Positions 20,603-29,174 of a stretch of DNA of 37,999 nt are shown here, in pieces. The translations under genes and the position numbers were made by a program. This DNA comes from Pseudomonadota bacterium (lineage in GTDB: Bacteria > Pseudomonadota > Gammaproteobacteria > Burkholderiales > Casimicrobiaceae). Location: positions 1-37,999 of the forward strand of contig JAFEDG010000009.1 in the NCBI GenBank assembly GCA_018241745.1, in the 5' to 3' direction. Positions within the stretch are counted from its first letter, which is position 1. Each line of letters begins with the position of its first letter. The notes under the pieces are model-generated. The model saw nothing but the letters and a program-made list of their open reading frames with translations. It had not been told where the DNA came from and ran no database searches.

Positions 20603-21784
20603 ATGATCATCGAGTCGCTGCTCGACACCGATCTTTACAAGTTCACGATGATGCAGGTGGTGCTGCATCACTTTCCCGGCGCCCAGGTCGAGTACCGCTT
20701 CAAGTGCCGCAACCCGGGCGTCGACCTGCAGCCGTTCGCCAGCGAGATCGAGGCGGAGATCCGCGACTTGTGCCGCATCCGCTTCACGCGCGCGGAGCTC
20801 GAGTACCTGCGCAGCTGGCGCTTCTTCAAGAGCGACTTCGTCGACCTGCTCGCGCTGTTCCAGCTCAACGAGCGCTTCATCAAGGTGTCGCCGCTGGAAG
20901 GGCACCCGGGCGAGATCGACATCGCGATCAAGGGCCCGTGGCTGCACACGATCCTGTTCGAGGTGCCGGTGCTCGCGATCGTGTCCGAAGTCTACAACCG
21001 CAACGTGCACCCGAACCCGGATTTCGCGACGGGCCGCGCGCGGCTCGCCGAGAAGATCGGCACGATCCGCGGCGTCGAGGACGCCGCGTTCCGCATCGCC
21101 GACTACGGGACGCGGCGTCGTTTCTCGCGGACGTGGCAGGACGAGGTGATCCGGACGCTGAAATCGGGCATCGGCCAGAAGCTCGTCGGGACGAGCAACG
21201 TGCGCCTGGCGATGGACCACCAGCTGACGCCGCTCGGCACGATGGCGCACGAATACCTGCAGGCCTGCCAGGCCGTCGGGCCCCGGCTGCGCGATTCGCA
21301 GGTCTTCGCGTTCAACACGTGGGCGCGCGAATATCGTGGCGACCTCGGGATCGCGCTGTCCGACGTCTGCGGCATGGACGCGTTCCTGCGCGATTTCGAC
21401 CTCTTCTTCTGCAAGCTGTTCGACGGCGTGCGCCACGATTCGGCAGACCCGTTCGAGTGGGGCGAGAAGCTGATCGAGCACTACCAGAAGATGCGCATCG
21501 ACCCGCGTGCCAAGACGATGGTGTTCTCGGACTCGCTGAACGTGCCGCTCGCGCTGAAGCTCTTCAACTACTTCAAGGGGCGCGCGCAGACGTCGTTCGG
21601 CATCGGCACGAACCTGACCAACGACCTGGGCTACGAGGCGCTGCAGATCGTCATCAAGATGACCCGCTGCAACGGCCAGCCGGTGGCCAAGATCAGCGAC
21701 GAGCCGTCGAAGACGATGGACTACGACCCGTCGTACGTGGCCTACCTGCGCGAGGTATTCCAGGTGCCGGCCACGCCCGCGTGA
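20603..21784 (+). CDS. pncB: Nicotinate phosphoribosyltransferase PncB
   Basis: Converts nicotinate and PRPP to nicotinate mononucleotide with ATP hydrolysis, in the NAD salvage pathway. At 393 aa it matches E. coli PncB (400 aa). Diagnostic segments include [18 protein letters not shown] at the N-terminus, the loop [20 protein letters not shown] holding the His that is phosphorylated in the family, [17 protein letters not shown] and [10 protein letters not shown] for phosphate binding, and [21 protein letters not shown] at the end. It is divergent from corA with 137 bp between the starts. It appears monocistronic; the next gene converges on it. Confidence 0.97.
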   Translation: MIIESLLDTDLYKFTMMQVVLHHFPGAQVEYRFKCRNPGVDLQPFASEIEAEIRDLCRIRFTRAELEYLRSWRFFKSDFVDLLALFQLNERFIKVSPLEGHPGEIDIAIKGPWLHTILFEVPVLAIVSEVYNRNVHPNPDFATGRARLAEKIGTIRGVEDAAFRIADYGTRRRFSRTWQDEVIRTLKSGIGQKLVGTSNVRLAMDHQLTPLGTMAHEYLQACQAVGPRLRDSQVFAFNTWAREYRGDLGIALSDVCGMDAFLRDFDLFFCKLFDGVRHDSADPFEWGEKLIEHYQKMRIDPRAKTMVFSDSLNVPLALKLFNYFKGRAQTSFGIGTNLTNDLGYEALQIVIKMTRCNGQPVAKISDEPSKTMDYDPSYVAYLREVFQVPATPA

Positions 21785-21799
21785 CGCGGGGCGGCGCGG

Positions 21800-22675
21800 T
21801 CACGGCTGCGACAGCCGCCGGGTCCAGTCGAGCGAGTCGAACCAATCGTGGCGACGCGCTTCGAGCCAGCCGTCGGCGCGCCAGTAGACGATCCATGCGT
21901 TCAGGAAGTTCACCAGCGACGGCTCGCCCTTCCTGACGGCGAAGCCTTCGGCCGTGTCGGCGAGGCCACTCGCCTGCGCGATGACGACCGTGTCCGGCTT
22001 GATGGCCATCCGGATCATTCCCTGGGGCGCGGACGCGAGCAGCGCGCCGATCTTGCCGGAGTCCAGCGCGGCGAACATCGGGGCGTCGCGTGCGAACGGC
22101 ATCACCTCGGCCAGCGGGAAATGCGCAGCCGCGGCGCTTTCGCTGACCGTGCCCGCCCGGGCGCCGATGACGACGCCGGCGCTGTTCCAGTCCGCGCGTC
22201 CCGCATCCTGCTTGCGTACGATCAGCTGCACGTGGGATTGGCTGTACGGCTGGCTGAACGCGACCAGCAGCGCACGCTGGGGCGTGATCGACACGCCCGT
22301 GGCGATGTCGACGTCGCCGTTGCGAACGGCCTCCAGCAGCCGCGGGAACGGCACCTCGACGATCTTCAGCGTCACGCCGAGGTCGGCGGCGAGCTGGCGC
22401 GCGACGTCGACGTCGAACCCCAGCCAGCCGACCTTGGGGTCGTTGAATGCCCACGGGACGAACGGCGCCGTGCCCACCACGAGCTCGCCGCGCTCGCGTA
22501 TTTCGTCCAGCCGCCGGTCGTAGCGCCGCACCTGGGCCGCCGCTGTCTTCGGCGTCGCGACGGTGGCCGTCGCCTTGGCCGCGGGGGCGGCGGGCGTCGA
22601 TTGCGCCACTGCGGTGGCGTTCGCCAGCGCAAGCGACACCAGCGCCAACAGGGAGAACTTGAGCAACGTCTTCAT
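21800..22675 (-). CDS. Periplasmic amino-acid-type substrate-binding protein (SBP family 3)
   Basis: Exported 291-aa solute-binding protein. Signal peptide about 1-24 (MKTLLKFSLLALVSLALANA), then an Ala/Thr-rich linker and a two-lobed SBP_bac_3 fold from about residue 55: ELVVGTAPFVPWAFNDPKVGWLGFDVDVARQLAADLG, with IVEVPFPRLLEAVRNGDVDIATGVSITPQRALLVAFSQPY typical of polar amino-acid binders. No ABC permease or ATPase gene lies beside it, so either it serves a transporter encoded elsewhere or it acts as a sensor input. ATG 22675 is chosen for its signal peptide. It follows the DUF3011 gene on the same strand by 17 bp and may be co-transcribed with it. The ligand is unknown. Confidence 0.88.
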   Translation of the reverse strand: MKTLLKFSLLALVSLALANATAVAQSTPAAPAAKATATVATPKTAAAQVRRYDRRLDEIRERGELVVGTAPFVPWAFNDPKVGWLGFDVDVARQLAADLGVTLKIVEVPFPRLLEAVRNGDVDIATGVSITPQRALLVAFSQPYSQSHVQLIVRKQDAGRADWNSAGVVIGARAGTVSESAAAAHFPLAEVMPFARDAPMFAALDSGKIGALLASAPQGMIRMAIKPDTVVIAQASGLADTAEGFAVRKGEPSLVNFLNAWIVYWRADGWLEARRHDWFDSLDWTRRLSQP

Positions 22676-22692
22676 CGTCGGCCTCGGCACGG

Positions 22693-23340
22693 TTACTGGC
22701 GCCGGTAATACGCGCCGGCGAGCGTGATGCCGCCGCCGGAGGGTTGGAGGGCCATCGTCTGCGGACCGAAGTACAACATGCCGTTGGCGAAGTTGCCGTA
22801 TACCGGCGGGTAGCCGCTGACGTAGCGCACGGCGCCGCCATTGGGATCGATCGACACGGTCTCCGTCGCCCCATTGTAGGGATTGCGCCCGGAGAACGTG
22901 CCCACGGCCCATGGCGGCACGCCGCCGTAGTAAGGCTGCGGGGGCGGCGTGTATTGCGCCGGCGGCGGCGTGTTGTCGTTGTCCGCGTTGGCAATGATGG
23001 CGCCCAGGATGGCGAGCCCCGCCACGGCCGCCACTGCGCCGCCTGCGTTGTTCTTGCCGCCACCGCCGCTCGTATCGTCGCCACCGACGCGGAACCGTGC
23101 ACGGCACCCGTTGGAGACCCAGACGCCGTTCCAGTCGTAACCCCAGTCGCGGCCCTGGCGACAGGGGCTGTGGCTATAGGTCTGGAGGAGCCGCACGCGG
23201 CCGCTCGTGTTCGCGTTGCAATACTGGTAACGGTTGCCGTTGCTCGAGCACGTGATCTCGTAGTCGGCCAGCGCCACGGCAGGAACGCCGAGCAGCATCA
23301 GCGCGGCTAGGATACGGCGCAGCGGAGGGAGCGGAATCAT
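22693..23340 (-). CDS. Exported DUF3011-domain protein
   Basis: Predicted periplasmic or surface protein of 215 aa. Signal peptide about 1-25 (ending AVALA), then a DUF3011 module (about 27-88) with cysteines in ITCSSNGNRYQYCNAN, the SPCRQGRDWGYDWNGVWV segment and NGCRARF. A Gly/Asn-rich linker and a hydrophobic stretch GGAVAAVAGLAILGAIIANA (about 99-118) follow, then a Pro/Tyr-rich region (PPPAQYTPPPQPYYGG) and a C-terminal part that repeats Gly-Tyr/Phe motifs. The hydrophobic segment could be an anchor. The function of DUF3011 is not known to me. Divergent from the GspE-like gene; likely one unit with the binding protein downstream. Confidence 0.82.
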   Translation of the reverse strand: MIPLPPLRRILAALMLLGVPAVALADYEITCSSNGNRYQYCNANTSGRVRLLQTYSHSPCRQGRDWGYDWNGVWVSNGCRARFRVGGDDTSGGGGKNNAGGAVAAVAGLAILGAIIANADNDNTPPPAQYTPPPQPYYGGVPPWAVGTFSGRNPYNGATETVSIDPNGGAVRYVSGYPPVYGNFANGMLYFGPQTMALQPSGGGITLAGAYYRRQ

Positions 23341-23487
23341 GGCGGCGAGGCGGCAGCGATGCGGACGCCGCATTGTGCGACGGCAACCTGTGCGTGGCAA
23401 TCCACCGCGGCAAATCCGACCGTGGAGAACGTGCGAACTCCCGCGGGCGGTGCCACCGCCGCTCGGCGGAAGGTTTATAGTGGTCCC

Positions 23488-25290
23488 ATGGCCACGCCCG
23501 CCGGTACCGCCAAGTCCGTCGCCGCCGTCCCGCTGGGGACCGGCCCGGATCGGCATCTCAACATCGCCGACATCCTGAAGCTGCTCGTGGCGGACGGGCA
23601 CATCGGCGCGCAGGAGGCGGACAAGCTTGCCAAGGTGCGCACGCGCCAGTACGAGCATCCACTGGAGCTGATCGCCGCGCAGCATGCCAAGTCGCTGAAG
23701 GCGCCGCATCCGCAGATGTCGCTCGAGTGGCTGACCGAATGGCTCGCGGGGCGCCTCGGCGTCCGCTATTACCACATCGACCCGCTGAAGATCGACCTCG
23801 CGGCGGTGACCGCCACGATGTCCAACGCGTACGCGGAGCGCTACCGGATCCTGCCGGTCGAGATGAAGAACGGCGTGCTGCTGGTGGCCACCGGCGAGCC
23901 GTTCGTCCGCGCGTGGGCGCCGGAGCTGGAACGGATCCTGAAAGTGCGCGTCGATGTCGCGCTGGCCAACCCGGCGGAAGTGCGGCGTTACCTGGGCGAG
24001 TTCTACACGCTTGCGCGCTCGATCAAGAAGGCGAGCGAGACGCAGAAGGGCGACGTGTCGCTCGCGCGCGACTTCGAGCAGCTGGTCGAGATGGGCCGTT
24101 ACGGCAACCTCGATGCCAACGACCAGCACGTCGTCCACATCGTCGACTGGCTGTGGCAATACGCGTTCGACCAGCGCGCCTCCGACATCCACATCGAGCC
24201 GCGGCGCGACGTCGGCATCGTGCGCTTCCGCATCGACGGCGTGCTGCACCCGGTCTACACGATTCCCGTCCCGGTGCTGATCGCGATGACGTCGCGGATC
24301 AAGCTGCTCGCGCGTATGGAGATCGTCGAGCGGCGGCGGCCGCAGGATGGCCGCATCAAGACGGTGTCGCAAGGCGGCAAGGAGATCGAGCTGCGGATCT
24401 CGACGATGCCTACGGCGTTCGGCGAGAAGGTCGTCATGCGGATCTTCACGCCCGAGGTGCTCGTGCGCGACCTCGCGGACCTGGGCTTCACGCAGGACGA
24501 CCGCGAGCGCTGGGAGCACATGGTCAAGGAGCCGCACGGGATCATCCTGGTGACGGGCCCGACCGGTTCCGGCAAGACGACGACGCTCTACTCGACGCTG
24601 CGCACGCTGGCCACGCCGGAAGTGAACGTGTGCACGATCGAGGACCCGATCGAGATGATCGAGCCGTCGATCAACCAGATGCAGGTGCAGCCGGTGATCG
24701 GCGTGGACTTCGCCACCGGCGTGCGCACGCTGATGCGCCAGGACCCGGACATCATCATGGTCGGCGAAATCCGTGACCGCGACACCGCGGACATGGCGGT
24801 CCAGGCCGCGTTGACCGGCCACCTGGTGCTGTCGACGCTGCACACGAACGACGCGCCCACCGCGGTCACGCGCCTCTTGGACCTTGGCGTCCCGCCTTAC
24901 CTGATCACGTCGACGCTGATCGGCGTGATGGCGCAGCGGCTGGTCCGCACGTTGTGCCCGCATTGCAAGAAGCCGGTCGAGCCCCCGGCCGAGGAACTGT
25001 GGAAGGCGATCACGTCACCGTGGCGCGCCGAGCGGCCGGCGGAAGCGCGTGGCCCGCAAGGCTGCCTCGAGTGCCGGATGACCGGCTATCGCGGTCGCAT
25101 CGGCCTTTACGAGATCATGCTGATGACGCCGGCGATCGCGCGGCTGGTCGGGCCCGACGCCGACGACGCGCAGATCCGCGAGCAGGCCTACAAGGATGGC
25201 ATGAAGCCGTTGCGCGTATCGGGCGCCATGAAGGTCGCGGCCGGGCTCACGACGGCGGAAGAAGTCCTCAAGGTGGCGCCACCGGCCTGA
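23488..25290 (+). CDS. GspE/PilB-type secretion or pilus assembly ATPase (orphan)
   Basis: Hexameric ATPase of 600 aa that energises type II secretion or type IV pilus assembly. N-terminal T2SSE_N-like domains (about 25-175), then the catalytic core: ASDIHIEP (231-238), Walker A GPTGSGKT (357-364), Asp box TIEDPIE, Walker B DPDIIMVGEIRDRDTA (419-434) and the His box LSTLHTNDA. A zinc tetracysteine is present (Cys490, Cys493, Cys526, Cys529), which marks assembly rather than retraction ATPases. ATG 23488 is chosen as the frame upstream is not family-like. No pilC, pilD or gsp genes lie next to it. Its 3' end overlaps the convergent M48 gene by 23 bp. Confidence 0.92.
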   Translation: MATPAGTAKSVAAVPLGTGPDRHLNIADILKLLVADGHIGAQEADKLAKVRTRQYEHPLELIAAQHAKSLKAPHPQMSLEWLTEWLAGRLGVRYYHIDPLKIDLAAVTATMSNAYAERYRILPVEMKNGVLLVATGEPFVRAWAPELERILKVRVDVALANPAEVRRYLGEFYTLARSIKKASETQKGDVSLARDFEQLVEMGRYGNLDANDQHVVHIVDWLWQYAFDQRASDIHIEPRRDVGIVRFRIDGVLHPVYTIPVPVLIAMTSRIKLLARMEIVERRRPQDGRIKTVSQGGKEIELRISTMPTAFGEKVVMRIFTPEVLVRDLADLGFTQDDRERWEHMVKEPHGIILVTGPTGSGKTTTLYSTLRTLATPEVNVCTIEDPIEMIEPSINQMQVQPVIGVDFATGVRTLMRQDPDIIMVGEIRDRDTADMAVQAALTGHLVLSTLHTNDAPTAVTRLLDLGVPPYLITSTLIGVMAQRLVRTLCPHCKKPVEPPAEELWKAITSPWRAERPAEARGPQGCLECRMTGYRGRIGLYEIMLMTPAIARLVGPDADDAQIREQAYKDGMKPLRVSGAMKVAAGLTTAEEVLKVAPPA

Positions 25291-26317
25291 CGCTCGCGGC
25301 CGTTCCTGCCGCGCGGCGCAGCGCATCGATCCGCTCGCTCGACACCGGATGCGTGGACAGGAACTGGGGCACCTGGCCACGCTCGTCTTCGCGCGCCTGC
25401 ATCGTCGCCAGGAATTCGGCGAGAGGCTCGACGGGAATGCCGGACGCCTTCAGCGCGGTTGCCGCGAATGCATCGGCCTCCCGCTCCATGTCCCGCGAAT
25501 AGCCGACGGTGAGCACCATGGCTGCCACCGTCGTGAGCGTGGCCGACGCATCGCCGAACACGAGACCCACGGCGCCGCCGATGCCCGCCACCTGGAACAT
25601 CTGGCGCAGCGTGTGCCGGTGCACGACATGCCCGAGTTCATGGGCGAACACCCCCACGAGCGCGTCGTCGCTCGCGACGTCGGTGAGCCCGTCGAGCATG
25701 ACGATCGTGCCGCCCGGTAGCGTGAACGCGTTGATCGCGTGCAGGTCGTACATGCGGCGCCAGACCACCTGGTAAGTCACCCCGGGAGCCGCCTGCGCGG
25801 CTAGCTGCGCGAACCGCCGGTCGAGTGACGCGGTGCGCTCCGCGGGCAGGCGGGACGGCTTGAGGAACATATCGTCGGCGTGATCGCGCAACTGCGCGCC
25901 GATGCGTTGCTCGACCTCCGGCGGCACATGCTCCGCGGCGACGCGCGCCGCCGCCGGAAGTCCCGCGTCGTAAGCGAAGATGCCGACGGCGATGCACAGG
26001 ACGAGGCCCAGCACCGCGGCGTAGCGATGGCGCTGCATGCGGACGACGGGGCCATCTTGAACACCGGCGGCCCGTAGCGCGACTGCGAGGTCCCCCGTGC
26101 CTGCGGTCACTTCGATGACGCCTTCGTCGTCGAGACGCAGCATCCGTGGCGCGTGCTCGAAGCCTTCGGCGACAGTAACGTCGCGCAGCGCCCACCGCCG
26201 CGCCTCGCCGTCGGCCAGCGTCGCTGCGAGCGTGGTCCCGTCGATGGCGAGCGCGACGGGGTTGCCCGCCGCGGAGCGGCCGTCGAACCAGGTCCCGGTG
26301 ATGGGCGCGGTCGTCAT
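25268..26317 (-). CDS. Membrane-anchored M48 family metallopeptidase
   Basis: Zinc endopeptidase of 349 aa. Residues 1-90 form an N-terminal beta-rich region (TGTWFDGRSAAGNPVALAID), a single hydrophobic helix lies at about 100-117, and the M48 catalytic domain fills the rest: zinc-binding HELGH at 226-230 and third ligand Glu278 in DMEREADAFA. INAFTLPGGTIVMLDGL is the characteristic strand before the active site; THPVSSERI is the usual downstream motif. By topology the protease domain faces the periplasm. Its start overlaps the yjgN-like stop (ATGA). YjgN/DUF898 plus M48 pairs recur in proteobacteria, which suggests one membrane quality-control or envelope function, though the substrate is unknown. 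Confidence 0.9.
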   Translation of the reverse strand: MTTAPITGTWFDGRSAAGNPVALAIDGTTLAATLADGEARRWALRDVTVAEGFEHAPRMLRLDDEGVIEVTAGTGDLAVALRAAGVQDGPVVRMQRHRYAAVLGLVLCIAVGIFAYDAGLPAAARVAAEHVPPEVEQRIGAQLRDHADDMFLKPSRLPAERTASLDRRFAQLAAQAAPGVTYQVVWRRMYDLHAINAFTLPGGTIVMLDGLTDVASDDALVGVFAHELGHVVHRHTLRQMFQVAGIGGAVGLVFGDASATLTTVAAMVLTVGYSRDMEREADAFAATALKASGIPVEPLAEFLATMQAREDERGQVPQFLSTHPVSSERIDALRRAAGTAASVRPVAPP

Positions 26318-27585
26318 AGCCCGATGTCGAAGCCGAACGTGTCGCCGACCGCGTCGCCGACTGCAGAGGTCCCCGGGGTCAGCCGCGCCCGTGTGACGGC
26401 GTCAATCCCCGCGATGGACGACATGCGCATGCACTCGATCCGGTAGCGGGCGAAGCGCACCGCGGCGAACGGCCAATAGAGCCCGATCGTGACAAGCGTC
26501 AGGCAGACGTTGACGAAGACGAGTCGCAACAGCGGCCACGCGCGGATGGTCGTGCCGAAGTGAACCACCGGCTGGCCGTCGGTCGCATCGACTTGCGTGT
26601 GCTCCCAGACGATCTGCTGCAGGCGCACCGACATGTACGGCAGCACCAGCGCATAGGTCAGCGCGGCAAGTCCCACCGCCACGAGCTGGATGATCGTCTC
26701 GTGCACGCGCGCGATCGTCATCAATGACATGAACACCGTGCCGATCGCGAACGCGCCGATGCCCAGCACGATGGCGAGTGCCGCCGCCTTGAGGTAGGTC
26801 TTGTAGAAAGCCTTGCCGGCGGGCTCGAAGCGGAACATGCGGTCCCCGTAGCTCGCGTGCGCATGGACGAACCACTTGAGCCGGGCGTGGATCCAGGGCA
26901 TCAGCACCGACAACAGCAACGGCAGGATGATCAGCGCGGCGAAGACCCCCGCGCTTTGACGGTAGGCGATCGTGGCTCCCGCGCCGACGGTGCCCAGCCA
27001 CAGCACCAGCGGGGGCAGTGCGACCCGGTATGCATCGGCCAGCGTGGCGTCGAACCCGAACCGCAGGCCGCGATGGCTCGTGTTGCGCAGCCGGAACTGC
27101 GCCGACTTGAGGAGGAGCCAGGGCGCCAGCACGCACAACACGACGATGGTGGCAAAGCCGGCGTTCAGCGAGAACTCGAACGACCACGAATACGCGAGGA
27201 ACAGCAGCAGCGCGAGGATGCGGCCGCGCAGGATGGCGGCCGGGCGCCCGTGGTAGTCGAACGCGTGTCCCGCGAGGCGCGTGTTCTGCCAGAAGTAGCG
27301 CGTCTTGCGCACCTTGGCCCACGCCGAGTACACGCCCAGCGTCACCAGGCTGAGCAACAGGTTGACGACCCAGATGCGGAAATATTCCGCGCCGGTGCCG
27401 GTGAACAGGAAAGGTGCCTCGTACCCGGCCAGCCGATCCTCAGGTGCGGGGTGGGCCGTTGCAGTCGCTTCCGGCGCGGCCACGGGCGCGGCAGGCAACG
27501 TGGAGACGGCGGGCGGCGGCTCGGGCGTATCGATGATCGCGCGGGACCAGGCAGCCGCCCTCCAGGCGCGGCCAATGCCGCGCAT
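26314..27585 (-). CDS. yjgN: YjgN family (DUF898) polytopic membrane protein
   Basis: Integral membrane protein of 423 aa with about eight hydrophobic helices. After an N-terminal Ala/Pro-rich cytosolic stretch (about 15-50) the family signature appears: FTGTGAEYFRIWVVNLLLSLVTLGVYSAWAKVRKTRYFWQNTRLAG, repeated near the C-terminus as LRLVFVNVCLTLVTIGLYWPFAAVRFARYRIE, so the protein is built from two related halves. Length is close to E. coli YjgN (398 aa). Function is not established. It is translationally coupled to the M48 peptidase that follows. The upstream gene on the same strand is a secreted unknown beyond a GC hairpin. Confidence 0.88.
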   Translation of the reverse strand: MRGIGRAWRAAAWSRAIIDTPEPPPAVSTLPAAPVAAPEATATAHPAPEDRLAGYEAPFLFTGTGAEYFRIWVVNLLLSLVTLGVYSAWAKVRKTRYFWQNTRLAGHAFDYHGRPAAILRGRILALLLFLAYSWSFEFSLNAGFATIVVLCVLAPWLLLKSAQFRLRNTSHRGLRFGFDATLADAYRVALPPLVLWLGTVGAGATIAYRQSAGVFAALIILPLLLSVLMPWIHARLKWFVHAHASYGDRMFRFEPAGKAFYKTYLKAAALAIVLGIGAFAIGTVFMSLMTIARVHETIIQLVAVGLAALTYALVLPYMSVRLQQIVWEHTQVDATDGQPVVHFGTTIRAWPLLRLVFVNVCLTLVTIGLYWPFAAVRFARYRIECMRMSSIAGIDAVTRARLTPGTSAVGDAVGDTFGFDIGL

Positions 27586-27614
27586 TAGACACGGTTGGCG
27601 ACTACGTCACAATG

Positions 27615-27639
27615 CCCCCGGTCCGCGTGGGACCGGGGG
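27615..27639. terminator. 10-bp GC hairpin between the secreted unknown and yjgN
   Basis: CCCCCGGTCC-GCGTG-GGACCGGGGG is a perfect stem, 9 nt past the stop of the minus-strand secreted protein. The bases that follow (CATTGTGACG) are not T-rich, so termination would be weak or Rho-assisted. Confidence 0.45.
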
Positions 27640-27647
27640 TACGTCGA

Positions 27648-28457
27648 TTACCGGAGTACGCCGCCCAGCCGACCGGAGACGGCGCAGGTGCCGGAAGCGG
27701 CCGAGAAGCGCCCGTTCATGCCGTTGACCGTCTTCTCCATCTCGAACATCGAGAACGTGCCATTGGTCGAGTCGTCGCACGAATACGTGCCGGTGACGGC
27801 GCCCAAGTGGCCGGCCTGTGAATACGCGCCGGTGTACGTGCACACGGCGCCGCTGCTTTCCGGCGTCATCGTGAACGTCAGCGTCGCGTCGTCGCCGGGC
27901 GTCTGCGCGATGGCGAAGTTGCCGAACTTCTCCTGATGCCCGTTCGTCGTGCAGCCCGTCGCGTCGGCGACCATGCCGCCGTGATACGTGCCGGTGAAGT
28001 TCTCGTACGACCAGAAGATGCGCTGGACGTTCTTGACCACCGTCACCGCGCCGACGTTGTACGTGACCGTCGCCGAGTTCACCGTCCCGGCGTCGAACGT
28101 GAACGTGCCCACCTTGCCGCCATTGACGTTGGTCTCGCTGTACGACGGCGCGCCGAAATACGGGCCGGTGACCGCATACAGGTCGCCTGAAAACACGAGG
28201 TCGCCGGAGGTGCCGACGCCCTGGAACTGCGCGCCGACGACGTACCACGTCGGCTTGCCGTCGGGACCGAAGACGAACATGTCGATGAACAGCACGCCAT
28301 CCTGCTGCAGGACGGACAGACCCCAGCCGTTCTCGTTCTGGGTACCCCATTGGTCGGTATAGTTGGTGGTGGTCGCCGCGTGCGCGGTGAGCGTCGAGGC
28401 GACACCGAGCGCCAGGATGGCGAGCGTGCGTTGGACGTGACGAGCGAAGCGATTCAT
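27648..28457 (-). CDS. Secreted protein of unknown function with GWG-type repeats
   Basis: A 269-aa exported protein. Signal peptide about 1-27 (AHVQRTLAILALGVASTLTAHA region), then a beta-rich, Gly/Thr/Asn-rich body with few charged residues. The first segment, DQWGTQNENGWGLSVLQQDG followed by LFIDMFVFGPDGKPTWYVV, resembles a recurring betaproteobacterial domain (N-E-x-GWG ... G-x-P-x-W) whose function I do not know. Four cysteines in the C-terminal half (ATGCTTNG, AVCTYTG, TYSCDDS, GTCAVSG) probably form disulfides. ATG 28457 is chosen for the signal peptide. It is divergent from the BON-domain gene; the intervening 194 bp carry dyads described separately. Confidence 0.75.
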   Translation of the reverse strand: MNRFARHVQRTLAILALGVASTLTAHAATTTNYTDQWGTQNENGWGLSVLQQDGVLFIDMFVFGPDGKPTWYVVGAQFQGVGTSGDLVFSGDLYAVTGPYFGAPSYSETNVNGGKVGTFTFDAGTVNSATVTYNVGAVTVVKNVQRIFWSYENFTGTYHGGMVADATGCTTNGHQEKFGNFAIAQTPGDDATLTFTMTPESSGAVCTYTGAYSQAGHLGAVTGTYSCDDSTNGTFSMFEMEKTVNGMNGRFSAASGTCAVSGRLGGVLR

Positions 28458-28562
28458 GCGTGACTCCCGGATTGGAGGCCGCGTGGTGCGGCACGAGGCG
28501 AAGGATGCACGGGCGTCCAAGCGCGCAATGTCGGCAGCGGGAGGCAAAGAATGCAGGGTGAT

Positions 28563-28590
28563 TCCTACGGGGGGAGTCCCGGTTGTAGGA
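28563..28590. promoter_or_regulatory. TCCTAC-N16-GTAGGA dyad upstream of the BON-domain gene
   Basis: TCCTAC (28563-28568) and GTAGGA (28585-28590) are inverted with 16 nt between them, about 62 bp before the BON-domain ATG. Inverted TCCTA/TAGGA sites are reminiscent of NarL/RcsB-type response-regulator boxes. The assignment is inference. A further dyad ACGTGG-CAT-CCACGT lies at 28600-28614. Confidence 0.35.
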
Positions 28591-28651
28591 CGCGGGCCGA
28601 CGTGGCATCCACGTGATTCCGTGTAGCGCACAGCGGGTGCCGGCTGCCGCG

Positions 28652-29170
28652 ATGCTGCGCGCCGCCGTCCTTGCCGGCGCCGCACTCGCGGCGGCGCTCG
28701 CAGTACCCGCGGCGGCGGCCCCGGCCGGGGCCGCGGCGGACGACGCGGCGTTACCGCCGACGGCCCGCGCGAACCGCTTCCACGATCCCTTCGTCCGCGT
28801 GACGGCGGGTATCGCCGATTGCCCAGTGCCGCCGGGCCCGATGGTCACCGAGGCAGAGATGCACGTCGAAGCGCACGTGCGCGCCGAGCGCGGCACCCGG
28901 TGCTATCTCGAGGGGCGCTGTCGGCTGCCCAACGCGTACGCCTACGATCAGGAGCTGATCGCGCGCGTGCAGAAGGCCATCGTGACCGACGGCCGGTTTG
29001 GACAGACCAGCGTGTGGGTCGAGGGCCAACGGCGCTGGGTGACCCTCGAAGGCTGCGTGCGCAGCCGCGCGGACGCCGCGCGCCTCGTCGCGCTGGTCCA
29101 CCGGATCGACGACGTCGAGGCCGTGATCGACCACCTGGCGGTGACGCCTCCGCCCGGCGTCCGCCGCTGA
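28652..29170 (+). CDS. Exported BON-domain protein
   Basis: Periplasmic protein of 172 aa. Signal peptide about 1-24 (MLRAAVLAGAALAAALAVPAAAA), an unusual middle region with three cysteines (ADCPVPPG, RCYLEGRCR), and a C-terminal BON domain (about 95-165): ELIARVQKAIVTDGRFGQTSVWVEGQRRWVTLEGCVRSRADAARLVALVHRID. BON domains bind phospholipid or mediate envelope stability, as in OsmY and BamE-adjacent proteins. I chose ATG 28652 because the hydrophobic core then starts directly; a GTG at 28613 would extend it by 13 residues. It ends 5 bp before the convergent TetR gene. Role in envelope stress is inferred from the family. Confidence 0.8.
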   Translation: MLRAAVLAGAALAAALAVPAAAAPAGAAADDAALPPTARANRFHDPFVRVTAGIADCPVPPGPMVTEAEMHVEAHVRAERGTRCYLEGRCRLPNAYAYDQELIARVQKAIVTDGRFGQTSVWVEGQRRWVTLEGCVRSRADAARLVALVHRIDDVEAVIDHLAVTPPPGVRR

Positions 29171-29174
29171 CGCG

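Noticed and set aside
27615..27639. 10-bp hairpin as a strong intrinsic terminator
   Set aside because: The stem is good but no uridine tract follows on either strand; kept only as a low-confidence feature.
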